Below, piece after piece: positions 9,327-18,854 of a stretch of DNA of 64,000 nucleotides. A program made the position numbers and the translations under genes. The DNA lies in assembly GCF_024793895.1 (NCBI RefSeq), contig NZ_JANUSB010000015.1, positions 1 to 64,000 of the forward strand, read 5' to 3'. The first letter of the stretch is position 1. Each line of letters begins with the position of its first letter. Under the pieces are notes generated by a model. The model saw nothing but the letters and a program-made list of their open reading frames with translations, had not been told where the DNA came from and searched no databases. The DNA is from Serratia sp. AKBS12. GTDB taxonomy: Bacteria > Pseudomonadota > Gammaproteobacteria > Enterobacterales > Enterobacteriaceae.

Positions 9327-10106
9327 ATGCTACGCCAGTTTTCTAGCCGGATGGTCAATGTGAGCAGTCAATCAAAAGCCGATTTCAAACCGCGACGCGG
9401 TGGTTTTACCTTCAAGCAATTCTTCGTTGGTCACGATCGCTGTGCGATGAAAGTCGGCACCGACGGCGTGCTGCTTGGTGCCTGGGCGCCGCTGGCGCAG
9501 ACCGGCCGGGTGCTGGATATCGGCTGCGGCAGTGGGTTGATCGCCTTGATGCTGGCGCAGCGCTCGCCGGCTGAGATACATATTGATGCGGTGGAACTGG
9601 ATACCGCTGCCGCCGAACAGGCGCAGGAAAACGTTCTGCTATCGCCGTGGCCGCAACGTATCAGGGTTCATGCGCAGAATATCGAGGATTTCGCCCAGCG
9701 TTACGCCGGGCGCTATGCGCTGATCGTCAGCAATCCGCCATACTTTGAGCCGTCGGTGGCCTGCCGCGATCGGGCGCGAGACACCGCACGCTATACCGAG
9801 ACCTTGCCCCATGACCGGCTACTGGATTGCGCGCAGCGCTTGCTGGGCGACAACGGCCAACTGTGCGTGGTGCTGCCGTATGCCATCGGCGAGGCGTTCA
9901 CCGCCGATGCACAGCGGCGCGGCTGGCATATGGCGCAGCGGGTGAACGTCAGCGATCGGCCGCAGACGCCGCGCCACCGTATGCTGCTGTCGTTGACGCG
10001 TGAACCGCAGCGCCGTGTGGAATACGATCTGGCGATCAAGCAGGCCGACGGCAGCTACAGCGACGCATTCCGCGCGCTGATTGCCGACTTTTATCTGTTC
10101 TATTAA
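9327..10106 (+). CDS. trmN: tRNA1(Val) (adenine(37)-N6)-methyltransferase
   Basis: A SAM-dependent methyltransferase of the YfiC/TrmN6 family that modifies A37 next to the anticodon of tRNA-Val(UAC). The core GGFTFKQFFVGHDRCAMKVG is typical of the family. The SAM-binding loop is LDIGCGSGLIALMLAQ and the catalytic motif for adenine N6 is SNPPYFEP. The 259-residue reading frame is about 14 longer than E. coli at the N-terminus; a start at Met9 (9351) is possible. It lies between srmB and nadB as in E. coli. Confidence 0.93.
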   Translation: MLRQFSSRMVNVSSQSKADFKPRRGGFTFKQFFVGHDRCAMKVGTDGVLLGAWAPLAQTGRVLDIGCGSGLIALMLAQRSPAEIHIDAVELDTAAAEQAQENVLLSPWPQRIRVHAQNIEDFAQRYAGRYALIVSNPPYFEPSVACRDRARDTARYTETLPHDRLLDCAQRLLGDNGQLCVVLPYAIGEAFTADAQRRGWHMAQRVNVSDRPQTPRHRMLLSLTREPQRRVEYDLAIKQADGSYSDAFRALIADFYLFY

Positions 10107-10141
10107 TTAACCGGGACGCCGCTGGCGCCCCGATTCGTAGA

Positions 10142-11743
10142 TCAGGGTTGCAGGATCGTCGGGCGCGAGTCTGGCAGCAGATCCGGATAGTCCAGCGTAT
10201 AATGCAGGCCACGGCTTTCCTTGCGCGCCATGGCGCTGCGCACGATCAGCTCCGCCACCTGAACCAGATTGCGCAGTTCCAGCAGGTTGTTGGAGATGCG
10301 AAAGTTGGCGTAATACTCATCGATTTCCTGTTGCAGGGTATTGATGCGGCGCAAGGCGCGCTCCAGGCGTTTGGTGGTGCGCACGATGCCGACATAATCC
10401 CACATGAACAACCGCAGCTCGTGCCAGTTGTGCTGAATCACCACGCGTTCGTCGGAGTCATCGACGCGGCTTTCATCCCAATGGGGAAGCTGCCTGGCCA
10501 GCGTAATGAACGGCAGGCGGGTAATGATGTCTTCCGCCGCCGACCAGCCGTAAACCAGACATTCCAGTAAAGAGTTCGATGCCATGCGGTTGGCGCCGTG
10601 CAGGCCGGTGTAGCTGACTTCGCCAATGGCATACAGGCCGTCCAGATCGGTGCGGCCATGTTGGTCGACCATCACTCCGCCACAGGTGTAGTGAGCGGCT
10701 GGAACGATCGGGATCGGCTGTTTTGTCAGATCAAAGCCCAACGTCAGCAATTTTTCATGGATCATCGGGAAATGCTGGGTGATGAATTCTGCCGGTTTAT
10801 GGCTGATATCCAGATACATACAGTCGGCGCCGAGGCGCTTCATTTCATGATCGATGGCGCGTGCCACGATGTCGCGAGGCGCCAGCTCACCTCGTGGATC
10901 GAAGTCCGGCATGAAACGGCTGCCGTCCGGGCGCTTCAGATAGGCGCCTTCACCGCGCAGCGCTTCGGTCAGCAGAAAATTACGCGCTTGCGGGTGGAAC
11001 AGGCAGGTGGGATGAAACTGGTTAAACTCCAGGTTCGCCACCCGACAGCCGGCGCGCCATGCCATGGCGATACCATCGCCGGAGGAGATATCCGGATTGG
11101 TAGTGTATTGGTAAACCTTGGCGGCGCCGCCGGTAGCCAGTACCACGGTTTTGGCGCGATAGGTTTCCACCTGCTCGCGCTCACGGTTCCAGACATACGC
11201 CCCGACGACGCGACGGGTACCCGGCAGGCCAATCTTGTTCGAGGTGATCAGGTCAACCGCGTTGCGGCGCTCCATCACGCAAATATTCGGGTGGGCGCTT
11301 GCTTTCCCTACCAGGGTAGTCTCTACTTCCTTACCGGTGGCATCGGCAGCGTGCAGGATGCGGCGATGGCTGTGACCGCCTTCGCGCGTCAGGTGATAAC
11401 GTTCTTCACCCTGTGCGTTGGTTTCGGTATCGAACAGTACACCCTGGTCGATCAGCCACTGTACGCAGTGGCGAGCGTTGCCGGCGATAAATTCAACCGC
11501 GTCTTTGTCACACAATCCGGCACCGGCAATCAGCGTGTCATCAACGTGTGAGGCAATACTGTCCGTTTCATCAAATACCGCGGCGATCCCACCCTGGGCA
11601 TAAAAGGTGGCGCCTTCGTTGAGTGGGCCTTTGCTCAGCACGGTAACCTTGCAATGCTGCGCCAGTCGCAGGGCCAGTGACAGGCCCGCCGCGCCGCTGC
11701 CGACGATCAGTACATCACTGACATGTTCATATGATGGTTGCAT
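10142..11743 (-). CDS. nadB: L-aspartate oxidase NadB
   Basis: An FAD enzyme that oxidises L-aspartate to iminoaspartate, the first step of de novo NAD synthesis (NadA uses the product). The 533-residue product begins with the FAD-binding loop [19 protein letters not shown]. It has the conserved [10 protein letters not shown], the flavin/substrate motif [11 protein letters not shown] and [20 protein letters not shown]. The start at 11743 ([10 protein letters not shown]) is preferred to a longer reading frame that would run into the rpoE promoter region. It is divergent from the rpoE operon. Confidence 0.97.
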   Translation of the reverse strand: MQPSYEHVSDVLIVGSGAAGLSLALRLAQHCKVTVLSKGPLNEGATFYAQGGIAAVFDETDSIASHVDDTLIAGAGLCDKDAVEFIAGNARHCVQWLIDQGVLFDTETNAQGEERYHLTREGGHSHRRILHAADATGKEVETTLVGKASAHPNICVMERRNAVDLITSNKIGLPGTRRVVGAYVWNREREQVETYRAKTVVLATGGAAKVYQYTTNPDISSGDGIAMAWRAGCRVANLEFNQFHPTCLFHPQARNFLLTEALRGEGAYLKRPDGSRFMPDFDPRGELAPRDIVARAIDHEMKRLGADCMYLDISHKPAEFITQHFPMIHEKLLTLGFDLTKQPIPIVPAAHYTCGGVMVDQHGRTDLDGLYAIGEVSYTGLHGANRMASNSLLECLVYGWSAAEDIITRLPFITLARQLPHWDESRVDDSDERVVIQHNWHELRLFMWDYVGIVRTTKRLERALRRINTLQQEIDEYYANFRISNNLLELRNLVQVAELIVRSAMARKESRGLHYTLDYPDLLPDSRPTILQP

Positions 11744-11836
11744 AACGTATGATGTGTGCAGAAGAAGAGTGAAAATCATGTTAGCCTACTTGTCCGGGCA
11801 AAAGCCACGGATAGGGCGACATCTACAGAAAAAACA

Positions 11837-11992
11837 ATGGCGGTATGGAACTTCAGGTTTCATATGAACTCCAAGCGAGTGCTTGCTCAGGAAAATAACG
11901 TATGGCTGGCAGTACAATTTCACGCGTGGAGACAGATTTGGGGAGAATTTACCTCGGATGAGCGAGCAGTTAACGGATCAGGTGCTGGTTGA
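11837..11992 (+). CDS. rseD: Putative RseD leader peptide upstream of rpoE
   Basis: A 51-codon reading frame (MAVWNFRFHMNSKRVLAQEN at the start, GEFTSDERAVNGSGAG at the end) overlaps the first 35 bases of rpoE in another frame. In E. coli a 51-codon leader named rseD lies in the same place and couples rpoE translation to its own. Length and overlap match what I recall of that arrangement. The Shine-Dalgarno is weak, so a shorter start at 11864 is possible. The peptide has no recognisable domain; the act of translating it may be what matters. Confidence 0.6.
   Translation: MAVWNFRFHMNSKRVLAQENNVWLAVQFHAWRQIWGEFTSDERAVNGSGAG
11847..11874 (+). promoter_or_regulatory. Candidate sigma-E promoter of rpoE
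   Basis: GGAACTT (11847-11853), 16 bases, then TCCAA (11870-11874). The -35 is a perfect sigma-E element; the -10 differs from TCAAA/TCTGA by one or two bases. It would make rpoE autoregulated as in E. coli, and its transcript would begin inside rseD. Confidence 0.55.
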
Positions 11993-12533
11993 ACGGGTCC
12001 AAAAGGGTGACCAGAAATCGTTTAACTTACTGGTAGTACGTTACCAGCATAAAGTTGCGAGTCTCGTTTCCCGCTATGTGCCGCAGGGCGATGTGCCGGA
12101 TGTGGTGCAGGAATCGTTTATTAAAGCCTATCGCGCGCTGGAATCATTCCGCGGCGACAGCGCCTTTTACACCTGGTTATATCGAATCGCTGTCAATACA
12201 GCAAAAAATTATCTGGTTGCTCAGGGGCGGCGTCCACCGGCAAGTGATGTGGATGCCAACGATGCGGAAAACTTTGAAAGTGCAGGCGCACTAAAAGAAA
12301 TTTCGAACCCTGAGAACTTAATGTTGTCTGAAGAGTTGAGACAGATAGTTTTCCGTACCATTGAGTCACTCCCGGAGGATCTTCGCATGGCGATTACCCT
12401 GCGTGAGCTGGATGGTCTAAGCTACGAAGAGATAGCAGCCATCATGGATTGCCCGGTCGGAACCGTACGTTCGCGTATTTTCCGCGCCCGGGAGGCTATC
12501 GATAATAAAGTTCAACCGCTGATTCAGCGTTAG
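11958..12533 (+). CDS. rpoE: RNA polymerase sigma factor RpoE (sigma-E)
   Basis: The extracytoplasmic-function sigma factor that runs the envelope stress response to misfolded outer-membrane proteins and LPS. The 191-residue product (same as E. coli) begins MSEQLTDQVLVERVQKGDQK. Region 2 (FIKAYRALESFRGDSAFYTW) and region 4 (LRELDGLSYEEIAAIMDCPV) are intact. It is the first main gene of rpoE-rseA-rseB-rseC and is held inactive by the anti-sigma factor encoded next. Confidence 0.98.
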   Translation: MSEQLTDQVLVERVQKGDQKSFNLLVVRYQHKVASLVSRYVPQGDVPDVVQESFIKAYRALESFRGDSAFYTWLYRIAVNTAKNYLVAQGRRPPASDVDANDAENFESAGALKEISNPENLMLSEELRQIVFRTIESLPEDLRMAITLRELDGLSYEEIAAIMDCPVGTVRSRIFRAREAIDNKVQPLIQR

Positions 12534-12563
12534 CGATGGCGGGCACAGGAAGGGTACTTAGGC

Positions 12564-13220
12564 ATGCAGAAAGAAAAGCTTTCCGCTCTGATGGATGGTG
12601 AATCACTCGACAACGAACTGCTCAGTTCGTTATCCAAAGATCGTGTGCTTCAGCAAAGCTGGCAGAGCTATCACCTGATACGTGATACGTTACGTGGTGA
12701 TGTCGGACAAGTCATTCATCTCGACATCGCCGAACGCGTTGCTGCTGCATTGGAGAAAGAACCCGCGCGTCTGGTTCCTTCAGCAGTGCCTGAATCTCAG
12801 CCGCAACCACATACCTGGCAAAAAATGCCGTTCTGGCATAAGGTGCGTCCATGGGCAACCCAGTTGACCCAGGTGGGCGTTGCGGCCTGTGTGTCGCTGG
12901 CGGTGATCGTCGGCGTACAGCATTACAATCAACCTGCGGCAACCGAGCAGGGTAGCGCGGAAGCGCCGGTGTTCAACACCTTGCCAATCATGGGGCAGCC
13001 GTCACCGGTGAGCCTGGGCGTGCCGGCCGACAGTTTTTCTACCGGCAGCGGCCAACAGCAGCAGGTGCAGGAACAGCGCAAACGTATCAACGCCATGTTG
13101 CAAGACTATGAACTGCAACGCCGTTTACATTCGGATCAGTTACAACTTGAACACGGTAACCCGCAGCAAGCGGCAGTTCAGGTTCCAGGAACCCAGTCTT
13201 TAGGAATGCAACAGCAGTAA
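12564..13220 (+). CDS. rseA: Anti-sigma-E factor RseA
   Basis: An inner-membrane protein whose cytoplasmic N-terminus (MQKEKLSALMDGESLDNELL) binds and silences sigma-E. DegS, RseP and ClpXP destroy it step by step under envelope stress. A single transmembrane segment is seen at about residues 100-119. The C-terminal periplasmic part, rich in Gln, is where RseB binds. At 218 residues it is close to the E. coli length (216). It abuts rseB: the last base of its stop codon is the first base of rseB. Confidence 0.97.
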   Translation: MQKEKLSALMDGESLDNELLSSLSKDRVLQQSWQSYHLIRDTLRGDVGQVIHLDIAERVAAALEKEPARLVPSAVPESQPQPHTWQKMPFWHKVRPWATQLTQVGVAACVSLAVIVGVQHYNQPAATEQGSAEAPVFNTLPIMGQPSPVSLGVPADSFSTGSGQQQQVQEQRKRINAMLQDYELQRRLHSDQLQLEHGNPQQAAVQVPGTQSLGMQQQ

Positions 13221-14176
13221 TGAAGCAACTTTGGTTCTCCGTTTGTCTATTGACGGGTAGCCTGCTCTATTCAAACATCGCCCCGGCGCAGACCGCGTCC
13301 GGGGCGTTGTTACAACAAATGAGCAGCGCCAGCCGTTCACTCAATTATGAACTCGCCTATATCAGCATCAGTAAACAGGGGATTGAATCGCTACGCTATC
13401 GTCATGCGGTGATCGATCAACAACCCCTGGGTCAACTGTTGCACATGGACGGCCCGCGTCGCGAAGTGTTACAGCGCGGCGATGGCATCAGCTATTTCGA
13501 ACCCGGGTTGGAGCCCTTCACGTTAACCGGCGACCATATTGTCGACGCGTTACCGGCCCTGGTGTATGCCGACTTTGACCGTCTGGCGAAATACTACGAC
13601 TTTATCTCCGTCGGCCGTACGCGCATTTCCGATCGCCCGTGTGAGGTGATTCGCGTGGTGGCGCGTGACGGTTCGCGTTACAGCTATATCGTATGGATGG
13701 ACGTAGATACCAAGCTGCCGCTCCGGGTCGATTTGCTCGATCGCGATGGCGAAACGCTGGAACAGTTTCGCGTCATTTCGTTCGTGGTTGGCGCCGAAGT
13801 GCAGAACATCATGCAGGGCCTGCTGAAGGTCAACCTGCCGCCTTTGCTGTCGCTGCCTGCGGCCGAAAAGGTCAATCTAAGCTGGAACACCGGCTGGCTG
13901 CCGGCTGGGGTGAGCGAAGTGGCGCGCAATCGTCGCAAGTTGCCAAACGTATCGGTACCGGTAGAATCACGTTTGTACAGCGACGGACTGTTCAGCTTCT
14001 CGGTTAATGTCAGCCCGAGTGGCGCCGGCGCTGGCCAACAGTTTTATCGGCAAGGGCGGCGTACCATACAAAGTATCGTGCGTAACGGTCACGAGATCAT
14101 CATCGTCGGTGAATTGCCGCCATCTACGGCCAAGCGTATTGCTGACAGCATCACCTTCAAGGTAGCAGCACAATGA
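13220..14176 (+). CDS. rseB: Sigma-E regulatory protein RseB
   Basis: A periplasmic sensor that binds RseA and shields it from DegS; off-pathway LPS or lipoproteins release it. The 318-residue product has a signal peptide (MKQLWFSVCLLTGSLLYSNI, cleavage probably after APA). A LolA-like large domain (residues about 25-210) and a smaller C-terminal domain follow. It overlaps both neighbours: its ATG shares a base with the rseA stop, and rseC begins 4 bases before it ends. Translational coupling is therefore likely. Confidence 0.96.
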   Translation: MKQLWFSVCLLTGSLLYSNIAPAQTASGALLQQMSSASRSLNYELAYISISKQGIESLRYRHAVIDQQPLGQLLHMDGPRREVLQRGDGISYFEPGLEPFTLTGDHIVDALPALVYADFDRLAKYYDFISVGRTRISDRPCEVIRVVARDGSRYSYIVWMDVDTKLPLRVDLLDRDGETLEQFRVISFVVGAEVQNIMQGLLKVNLPPLLSLPAAEKVNLSWNTGWLPAGVSEVARNRRKLPNVSVPVESRLYSDGLFSFSVNVSPSGAGAGQQFYRQGRRTIQSIVRNGHEIIIVGELPPSTAKRIADSITFKVAAQ

Positions 14177-14649
14177 TGAAAGAATGGGCCACGGTAGTGT
14201 CGTGGCAACAGGGCGTGGCACTATTGCGTTGTGAACCCAAAGCCGGCTGCGGCAGTTGTCATGCCCGTTCGGGCTGCGGCGCGCGGGCGCTGAATGAACT
14301 GGTGCCGGAAACCGAGCACCAGCTGCGGGTACACACCGATCAGCCATTGGAGCCGGGACAGCGCATTGAAGTCGGTATCGCCGAAGGCAGTCTGCTGCGC
14401 TCGGCAATGCTGGTATATCTCACGCCGTTGATCGGCATGATGCTGGGGGGCGGCTTATTGCAGCTATGGCTGGGCAGCGACGCTGCGGCGGCGATCGGCG
14501 CCTTGGTTGGCGGTATGGGCGCTTTCTTGCTGGCGCGCAGGTTGGCGCGGCGGCTGGGCGAGCAAGATGCCTATCAGCCGATCGTACTGCAAATCGGCTT
14601 GCCACCGACGGCACTGCGCCTGCAGGCCGATAACCCCCTTCCTCACTAG
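14173..14649 (+). CDS. rseC: SoxR-reducing system protein RseC
   Basis: An inner-membrane protein of 158 residues. In E. coli RseC has a minor positive effect on sigma-E and helps the Rsx complex keep SoxR reduced. The N-terminal cytoplasmic part has a Cys cluster (CEPKAGCGSCHARSGCG) that may bind a metal or cluster. Two transmembrane helices follow at about residues 75-95 and 100-118. It overlaps the end of rseB by 4 bases and converges on, and overlaps by 4 bases, the gene on the other strand. Confidence 0.93.
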   Translation: MMKEWATVVSWQQGVALLRCEPKAGCGSCHARSGCGARALNELVPETEHQLRVHTDQPLEPGQRIEVGIAEGSLLRSAMLVYLTPLIGMMLGGGLLQLWLGSDAAAAIGALVGGMGAFLLARRLARRLGEQDAYQPIVLQIGLPPTALRLQADNPLPH

Positions 14650-15497
14650 AACGCTTGCTGCGTCACCGCCGGATTACGGTAGGCGGGGATGCGGTTGGCA
14701 ATCATATGCTCCAGCAGCGCGATGAAGAGATCGGCGCTCAGCAGCGAAAAATAACACAACGTCACCAGCGTCTGACCTTGGTCGTTCAGCAGATGGATCT
14801 TTCCTTGCTCAGAATCGGTCACCTGCGAATGTATCTGCTCAATGGCGATATTGCCCTGCGGCGTTGACAGGGTCTTGGCGCTCAAATGCAGCGTTTGGCC
14901 TTGCAGTCGCTGCAAATCGCCGCGTAGCAGCAAACTCAGCCAGCGTGCTTTGCAATTCTGGTAGCGGAAATCGATGACCTCACCTTGATACAAGGCGTTC
15001 AGTGACATTGCGCCGCGTAGCTGAATTTGCTGATTAATGATGGTATCTCGCAACGTCCAGGCATGAGATACATTGCTGAATACCGTGCACCATGGCTGAT
15101 CGGCCGCGGTGCGAAAGGCCATCGCTTCGCATAATCCACCGCATAGCCCGCCGAGTAACGGTATGCCACGGAAACGATAGATATCGGTGATTTTCTCAAA
15201 CGGGATAAAGCGCTCTTTATGATTATGATTATTGACCACCCGAACGCCATGTTCATATAGCCGGTAGCTGAACGCAGGCCGCAGGAAATGCCGCAGCGCC
15301 AGTAGGATACAGCCGAGTAAAATCGTCGCTGCGCCGGTTTGCAATAGGGTCAATACGCCGCTTTCTTCCATGTTGCTCATCAGCGGTAACAACAACAGAG
15401 CACCGCCGGTGGTTAACAGCAGCGCTGCCGCCGCCAGAATGCCCCAGTTGACCTTTGAAAAATCGTGCCGGCTCAGCATTTGCCCTTTATCGATCAT
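14646..15497 (-). CDS. Unrecognised membrane protein with a PH-like soluble part
   Basis: A 283-residue protein that I cannot name. Two hydrophobic segments lie near the N-terminus (about 18-40 and 49-70), followed by a soluble C-terminal part. The stretch YRLYEHGVRVVNNHNHKERF followed by IPFEKITDIYRF resembles bacterial PH-like domains, in which a strand pattern ends in 'iPf..I..i'. That resemblance is inference. ATG 15497 follows GGAAGG with 6-base spacing and is preferred over a TTG six codons upstream. Base composition is similar to core genes, so it looks maintained. It sits where E. coli has rseC directly followed by lepA, and its 3' end overlaps rseC. Confidence 0.75.
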   Translation of the reverse strand: MIDKGQMLSRHDFSKVNWGILAAAALLLTTGGALLLLPLMSNMEESGVLTLLQTGAATILLGCILLALRHFLRPAFSYRLYEHGVRVVNNHNHKERFIPFEKITDIYRFRGIPLLGGLCGGLCEAMAFRTAADQPWCTVFSNVSHAWTLRDTIINQQIQLRGAMSLNALYQGEVIDFRYQNCKARWLSLLLRGDLQRLQGQTLHLSAKTLSTPQGNIAIEQIHSQVTDSEQGKIHLLNDQGQTLVTLCYFSLLSADLFIALLEHMIANRIPAYRNPAVTQQAF

Positions 15498-15587
15498 TAC
15501 GCACCTTCCAATCAACCTACAGAGATATGCTGATGAACTCCGCTGGGCATGCCGAGGTAGAGCCCTGTTTAATATTTGTTACGGAGT

Positions 15588-15613
15588 TCTGCCTCCTTTC
15601 TATAGGAGGCGGG
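15588..15613. other. Hairpin in the gap upstream of the membrane gene
   Basis: Inverted repeat GCCTCCT/AGGAGGC with a short loop. No clear T-run follows. The gap 15498-15793 otherwise shows no gene. Confidence 0.35.
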
Positions 15614-15793
15614 GCAGGGGCGTATATGGGTTTTTTCCTAAAGCGGGAGAGACACTTATCGCGCTGCGTTAGCCAATGGCAACAGCACCGAGGTGTTAGC
15701 AATGCGCGGTATTTGTAACAAAATTGCCGGGATAAAGTGGGACGGCGCCGCGGTGTTTTGCCGCGTGGTCATTCTTTGCGTAAAGAACCGACA

Positions 15794-16604
15794 TTAAAAT
15801 AATTCAGCTCTGAGAATTGCCTGATAGCAAGGGATTTGACCTGGTTGTGAGGTGTTTTCAATTCTACGGCAAACGCTTGGGGAAAACTCAAGCAGTTTCC
15901 GTGCTGCGAAGTAGTACAGAATAATCGACAAACTGCGGAGAGGGAGCTGGATAAATATATTTTAATCCTCATTGGCTGGCAGACTCGGCAGCCGATCGCC
16001 ATGGATTTGAATAAATCTAATGCCGGCATATGAATAAGATATAAAGAATTATAATAGGCGCCAATATTAACCTGCGCGGAGGGGAGCTTGAGACCATGCT
16101 CCCTAGTCAGTAAGGCGACAATTAACGTCAGGGCGAAGAAGATGTAAAAATAGAGTTCGTATCCCAGAGGCCACGAGACTAAAAGCGCACCTCAGCCATA
16201 TAATAAGGTGCGATATTATTGGGATCCAACGGGAGCAACGGATAGGACTTCAGCACATTGGTTAGGGAAAACTCTGGCCCCAGTCAGGTTCCGGAAGCGC
16301 GGTTATAGCCAATCGCCATGCTCAACAGTGAAAACACCATAAAATAAACAGGATAAGCCCTAAAGACGCGTTTGATGGTGAAATCTACCATGGGATAAGG
16401 CAGTAATCTTTTGGTGAATTAGGCAATAATAAAGCCACTGATGATAAAAAGCATCTCTACGCTGAACGTGGCATTTAGCGTAAGATAATCCATAAACGCA
16501 CCTCTGTTAATAACGCCAGAAAGAGAACTGTTATAGCCGAATGCTATAATCAGCGCTGCAACACCCCATAATAGCCGTATGCGCTCAATATTATTGTTGC
16601 TCAT
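15794..16604 (-). pseudogene. Decayed acyltransferase-3 family gene (OafA/YrhL type)
   Basis: Minus-strand pieces of one membrane acyltransferase can be stitched across three frames. The N-terminal part is MSNNNIERIRLLWGVAALII then VEMLFIISGFIIA, then a stop. FTKRLLPYP and KRVFRAYPVYFMVF follow, then a second stop, then NVLKSYPLLPLDPNNIAPYY. After a frameshift come SWPLGYELYFYIFF and YNSLYLIHMPALDLF. After another shift comes SLSIILYYFAARKLLEFSP, ending at TAA 15794. Such enzymes O-acylate surface sugars. At least two stops and two frameshifts are present, and the stretch between the YELYFY and YLIH motifs is much too short, so an internal deletion is likely. It is more AT-rich than its neighbours and was probably acquired, then lost. 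Confidence 0.85.
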
Positions 16605-17023
16605 TATAGGCTTTAGCTAATAATAAAAATAATGCTCTGGCGATCGACGCAGGTGTTTATATTGTTGTTTTAAAATTTGGTTAAAATGAATTGTCGATTT
16701 GGCGTGTTTTGTAAGCCTGATTCAGATCCACTGGGTTTTTTTAATGGTTTTTACCAATATGTCCATCATTAATGCCAGACTGGCGTCAGCATTACCAATG
16801 GGAACCGTGCGTAAGGCGTATATCATATTGGCAGTAAAACATAAAAAGTAGGGTTTTTTAATGCACAATAATCGACAGGGACTTCCGTTGCCGGCCTCCT
16901 TTCGCACGGCGCTCTTACAGTGTAAGATGCGTCACATTCTATGTGGGTAGTTTGGGTTTCGTATCCATCGCTGCGTCCACCGATCAAATACTTAAGCGCT
17001 TAATTAGAGAAAACATTAATTAA
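16605..17023. other. AT-rich gap before lepA without a recognisable gene
   Basis: About 420 bases between the acyltransferase remnant and lepA. A 61-codon minus-strand frame at 16722-16907 has no recognisable motif and is probably a remnant or chance. The last 100 bases hold the lepA promoter and leader. No repeat, tRNA or insertion-sequence end is seen. Confidence 0.5.
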
Positions 17024-18823
17024 ATGAAGCACATAAGAAACTTTTCTATTATTGCCCACATTGACCACGGTAAGTCGACGCTGTCCGACCGTATTATCCA
17101 GATTTGCGGCGGCCTGACCGAGCGTGAAATGGCCGCGCAGGTTCTGGACTCTATGGATCTGGAACGTGAACGTGGTATCACCATCAAGGCGCAAAGCGTG
17201 ACGCTGGATTACAAGGCGCTGGATGGTCAAACCTATCAGCTTAACTTTATCGATACTCCCGGTCACGTTGACTTCTCCTATGAAGTCTCCCGCTCGCTGG
17301 CGGCCTGCGAAGGCGCGCTGCTGGTGGTAGATGCCGGCCAGGGCGTAGAAGCGCAGACGCTGGCCAACTGCTATACCGCGATCGAAATGGATCTGGAAGT
17401 GGTGCCGGTGCTGAACAAAATTGACCTGCCGGCGGCCGATCCGGATCGTGCAGCGCAGGAAATCGAAGATATCGTCGGCATCGATGCCACCGACGCGGTG
17501 CGCTGCTCGGCCAAGACCGGCGTTGGCGTGCCGGAAGTCCTGGAGCGTCTGGTGCGTGATATTCCGCCGCCGGAAGGCGATCCGGAAGCGCCATTGCAGG
17601 CGCTGATCATCGACTCCTGGTTTGATAACTATCTGGGCGTGGTGTCACTGGTGCGTATCAAGAACGGCACCATGCGCAAAGGCGACAAGATCAAGGTGAT
17701 GAGCACCGGGCAGGTGTACAACGCCGATCGTCTGGGGATCTTCACGCCGAAGCGCGTCGACCGCGATGTGCTGAACTGCGGCGAAGTGGGTTGGCTGGTG
17801 TGTGCCATCAAGGACATACTCGGCGCGCCGGTCGGCGATACCCTGACGCTGTCCCGCCAGCCGGCGGACAAGCCGCTGCCGGGCTTCAAAAAAGTGAAGC
17901 CGCAGGTTTACGCCGGCCTGTTCCCGATAAGCTCCGACGACTACGAAGCCTTCCGCGATGCGCTGGGCAAGCTGAGCCTGAACGATGCCTCGCTGTTCTA
18001 CGAACCGGAAAGCTCCACCGCGCTGGGCTTCGGCTTCCGCTGTGGTTTCCTGGGCTTGCTGCACATGGAGATCATTCAGGAACGTCTGGAGCGCGAATAC
18101 GATCTGGATCTGATCACCACCGCTCCGACGGTGGTCTATCAGGTGGAAACCACCGGCGGTGAAACGGTGTACGTCGACAGCCCATCCAAGCTGCCGCCGT
18201 TGAACAACATTGCCGAACTGCGTGAACCGATCGCCGAATGTCATATGCTGATGCCACAAGAATACCTCGGCAACGTCATCACGCTGTGTGTGGAAAAACG
18301 CGGTGTGCAGACCAACATGGTCTATCACGGCAACCAGGTGGCGCTGACCTACGAAATTCCAATGGCGGAAGTGGTGCTCGACTTCTTCGACCGTCTGAAG
18401 TCGACGTCACGTGGCTATGCGTCACTGGATTATAACTTCAAACGCTTCCAGGCCTCCGACATGGTGCGGGTCGACGTATTGATCAACGGCGAGCGTGTGG
18501 ATGCACTGGCGCTGATCACTCACCGTGACAACTCGCAGTATCGCGGGCGTGACCTGGTGGAAAAAATGAAAGAGCTGATCCCGCGTCAGCAATTCGACAT
18601 TGCGATTCAGGCGGCGATCGGCACGCACATTATTGCGCGTTCAACGGTCAAACAGCTGCGCAAGAACGTATTGGCGAAGTGCTACGGCGGTGACGTCAGC
18701 CGTAAGAAAAAGCTGTTGCAGAAACAGAAAGACGGTAAGAAACGTATGAAGCAGGTGGGTAACGTCGAGTTGCCGCAGGAAGCGTTCCTGGCCATTCTGC
18801 ACGTTGGCAAAGACGGTAAGTAA
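17024..18823 (+). CDS. lepA: Elongation factor 4 (LepA GTPase)
   Basis: A translational GTPase related to EF-G that acts in 30S biogenesis and initiation and can back-translocate ribosomes. The 599-residue product has the P-loop HIDHGKST near residue 14-21, the switch and DTPGHVDF motifs, NKIDLPAAD, and the LepA-specific C-terminal domain ending [15 protein letters not shown]. Length is that of E. coli. lepB follows after 31 bp on the same strand, the conserved lepA-lepB pair. Confidence 0.98.
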   Translation: MKHIRNFSIIAHIDHGKSTLSDRIIQICGGLTEREMAAQVLDSMDLERERGITIKAQSVTLDYKALDGQTYQLNFIDTPGHVDFSYEVSRSLAACEGALLVVDAGQGVEAQTLANCYTAIEMDLEVVPVLNKIDLPAADPDRAAQEIEDIVGIDATDAVRCSAKTGVGVPEVLERLVRDIPPPEGDPEAPLQALIIDSWFDNYLGVVSLVRIKNGTMRKGDKIKVMSTGQVYNADRLGIFTPKRVDRDVLNCGEVGWLVCAIKDILGAPVGDTLTLSRQPADKPLPGFKKVKPQVYAGLFPISSDDYEAFRDALGKLSLNDASLFYEPESSTALGFGFRCGFLGLLHMEIIQERLEREYDLDLITTAPTVVYQVETTGGETVYVDSPSKLPPLNNIAELREPIAECHMLMPQEYLGNVITLCVEKRGVQTNMVYHGNQVALTYEIPMAEVVLDFFDRLKSTSRGYASLDYNFKRFQASDMVRVDVLINGERVDALALITHRDNSQYRGRDLVEKMKELIPRQQFDIAIQAAIGTHIIARSTVKQLRKNVLAKCYGGDVSRKKKLLQKQKDGKKRMKQVGNVELPQEAFLAILHVGKDGK

Positions 18824-18854
18824 GAGCGAAAGCTCACGTAACTAGGGAGTTTGC

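Noticed and set aside
10598-11551. 317-codon frame antisense to nadB
   Set aside because: It is a shadow of nadB without family resemblance.
16722-16907. 61-codon frame in the gap before lepA
   Set aside because: No motif and AT-rich codons. It is kept only as part of a featureless tract.
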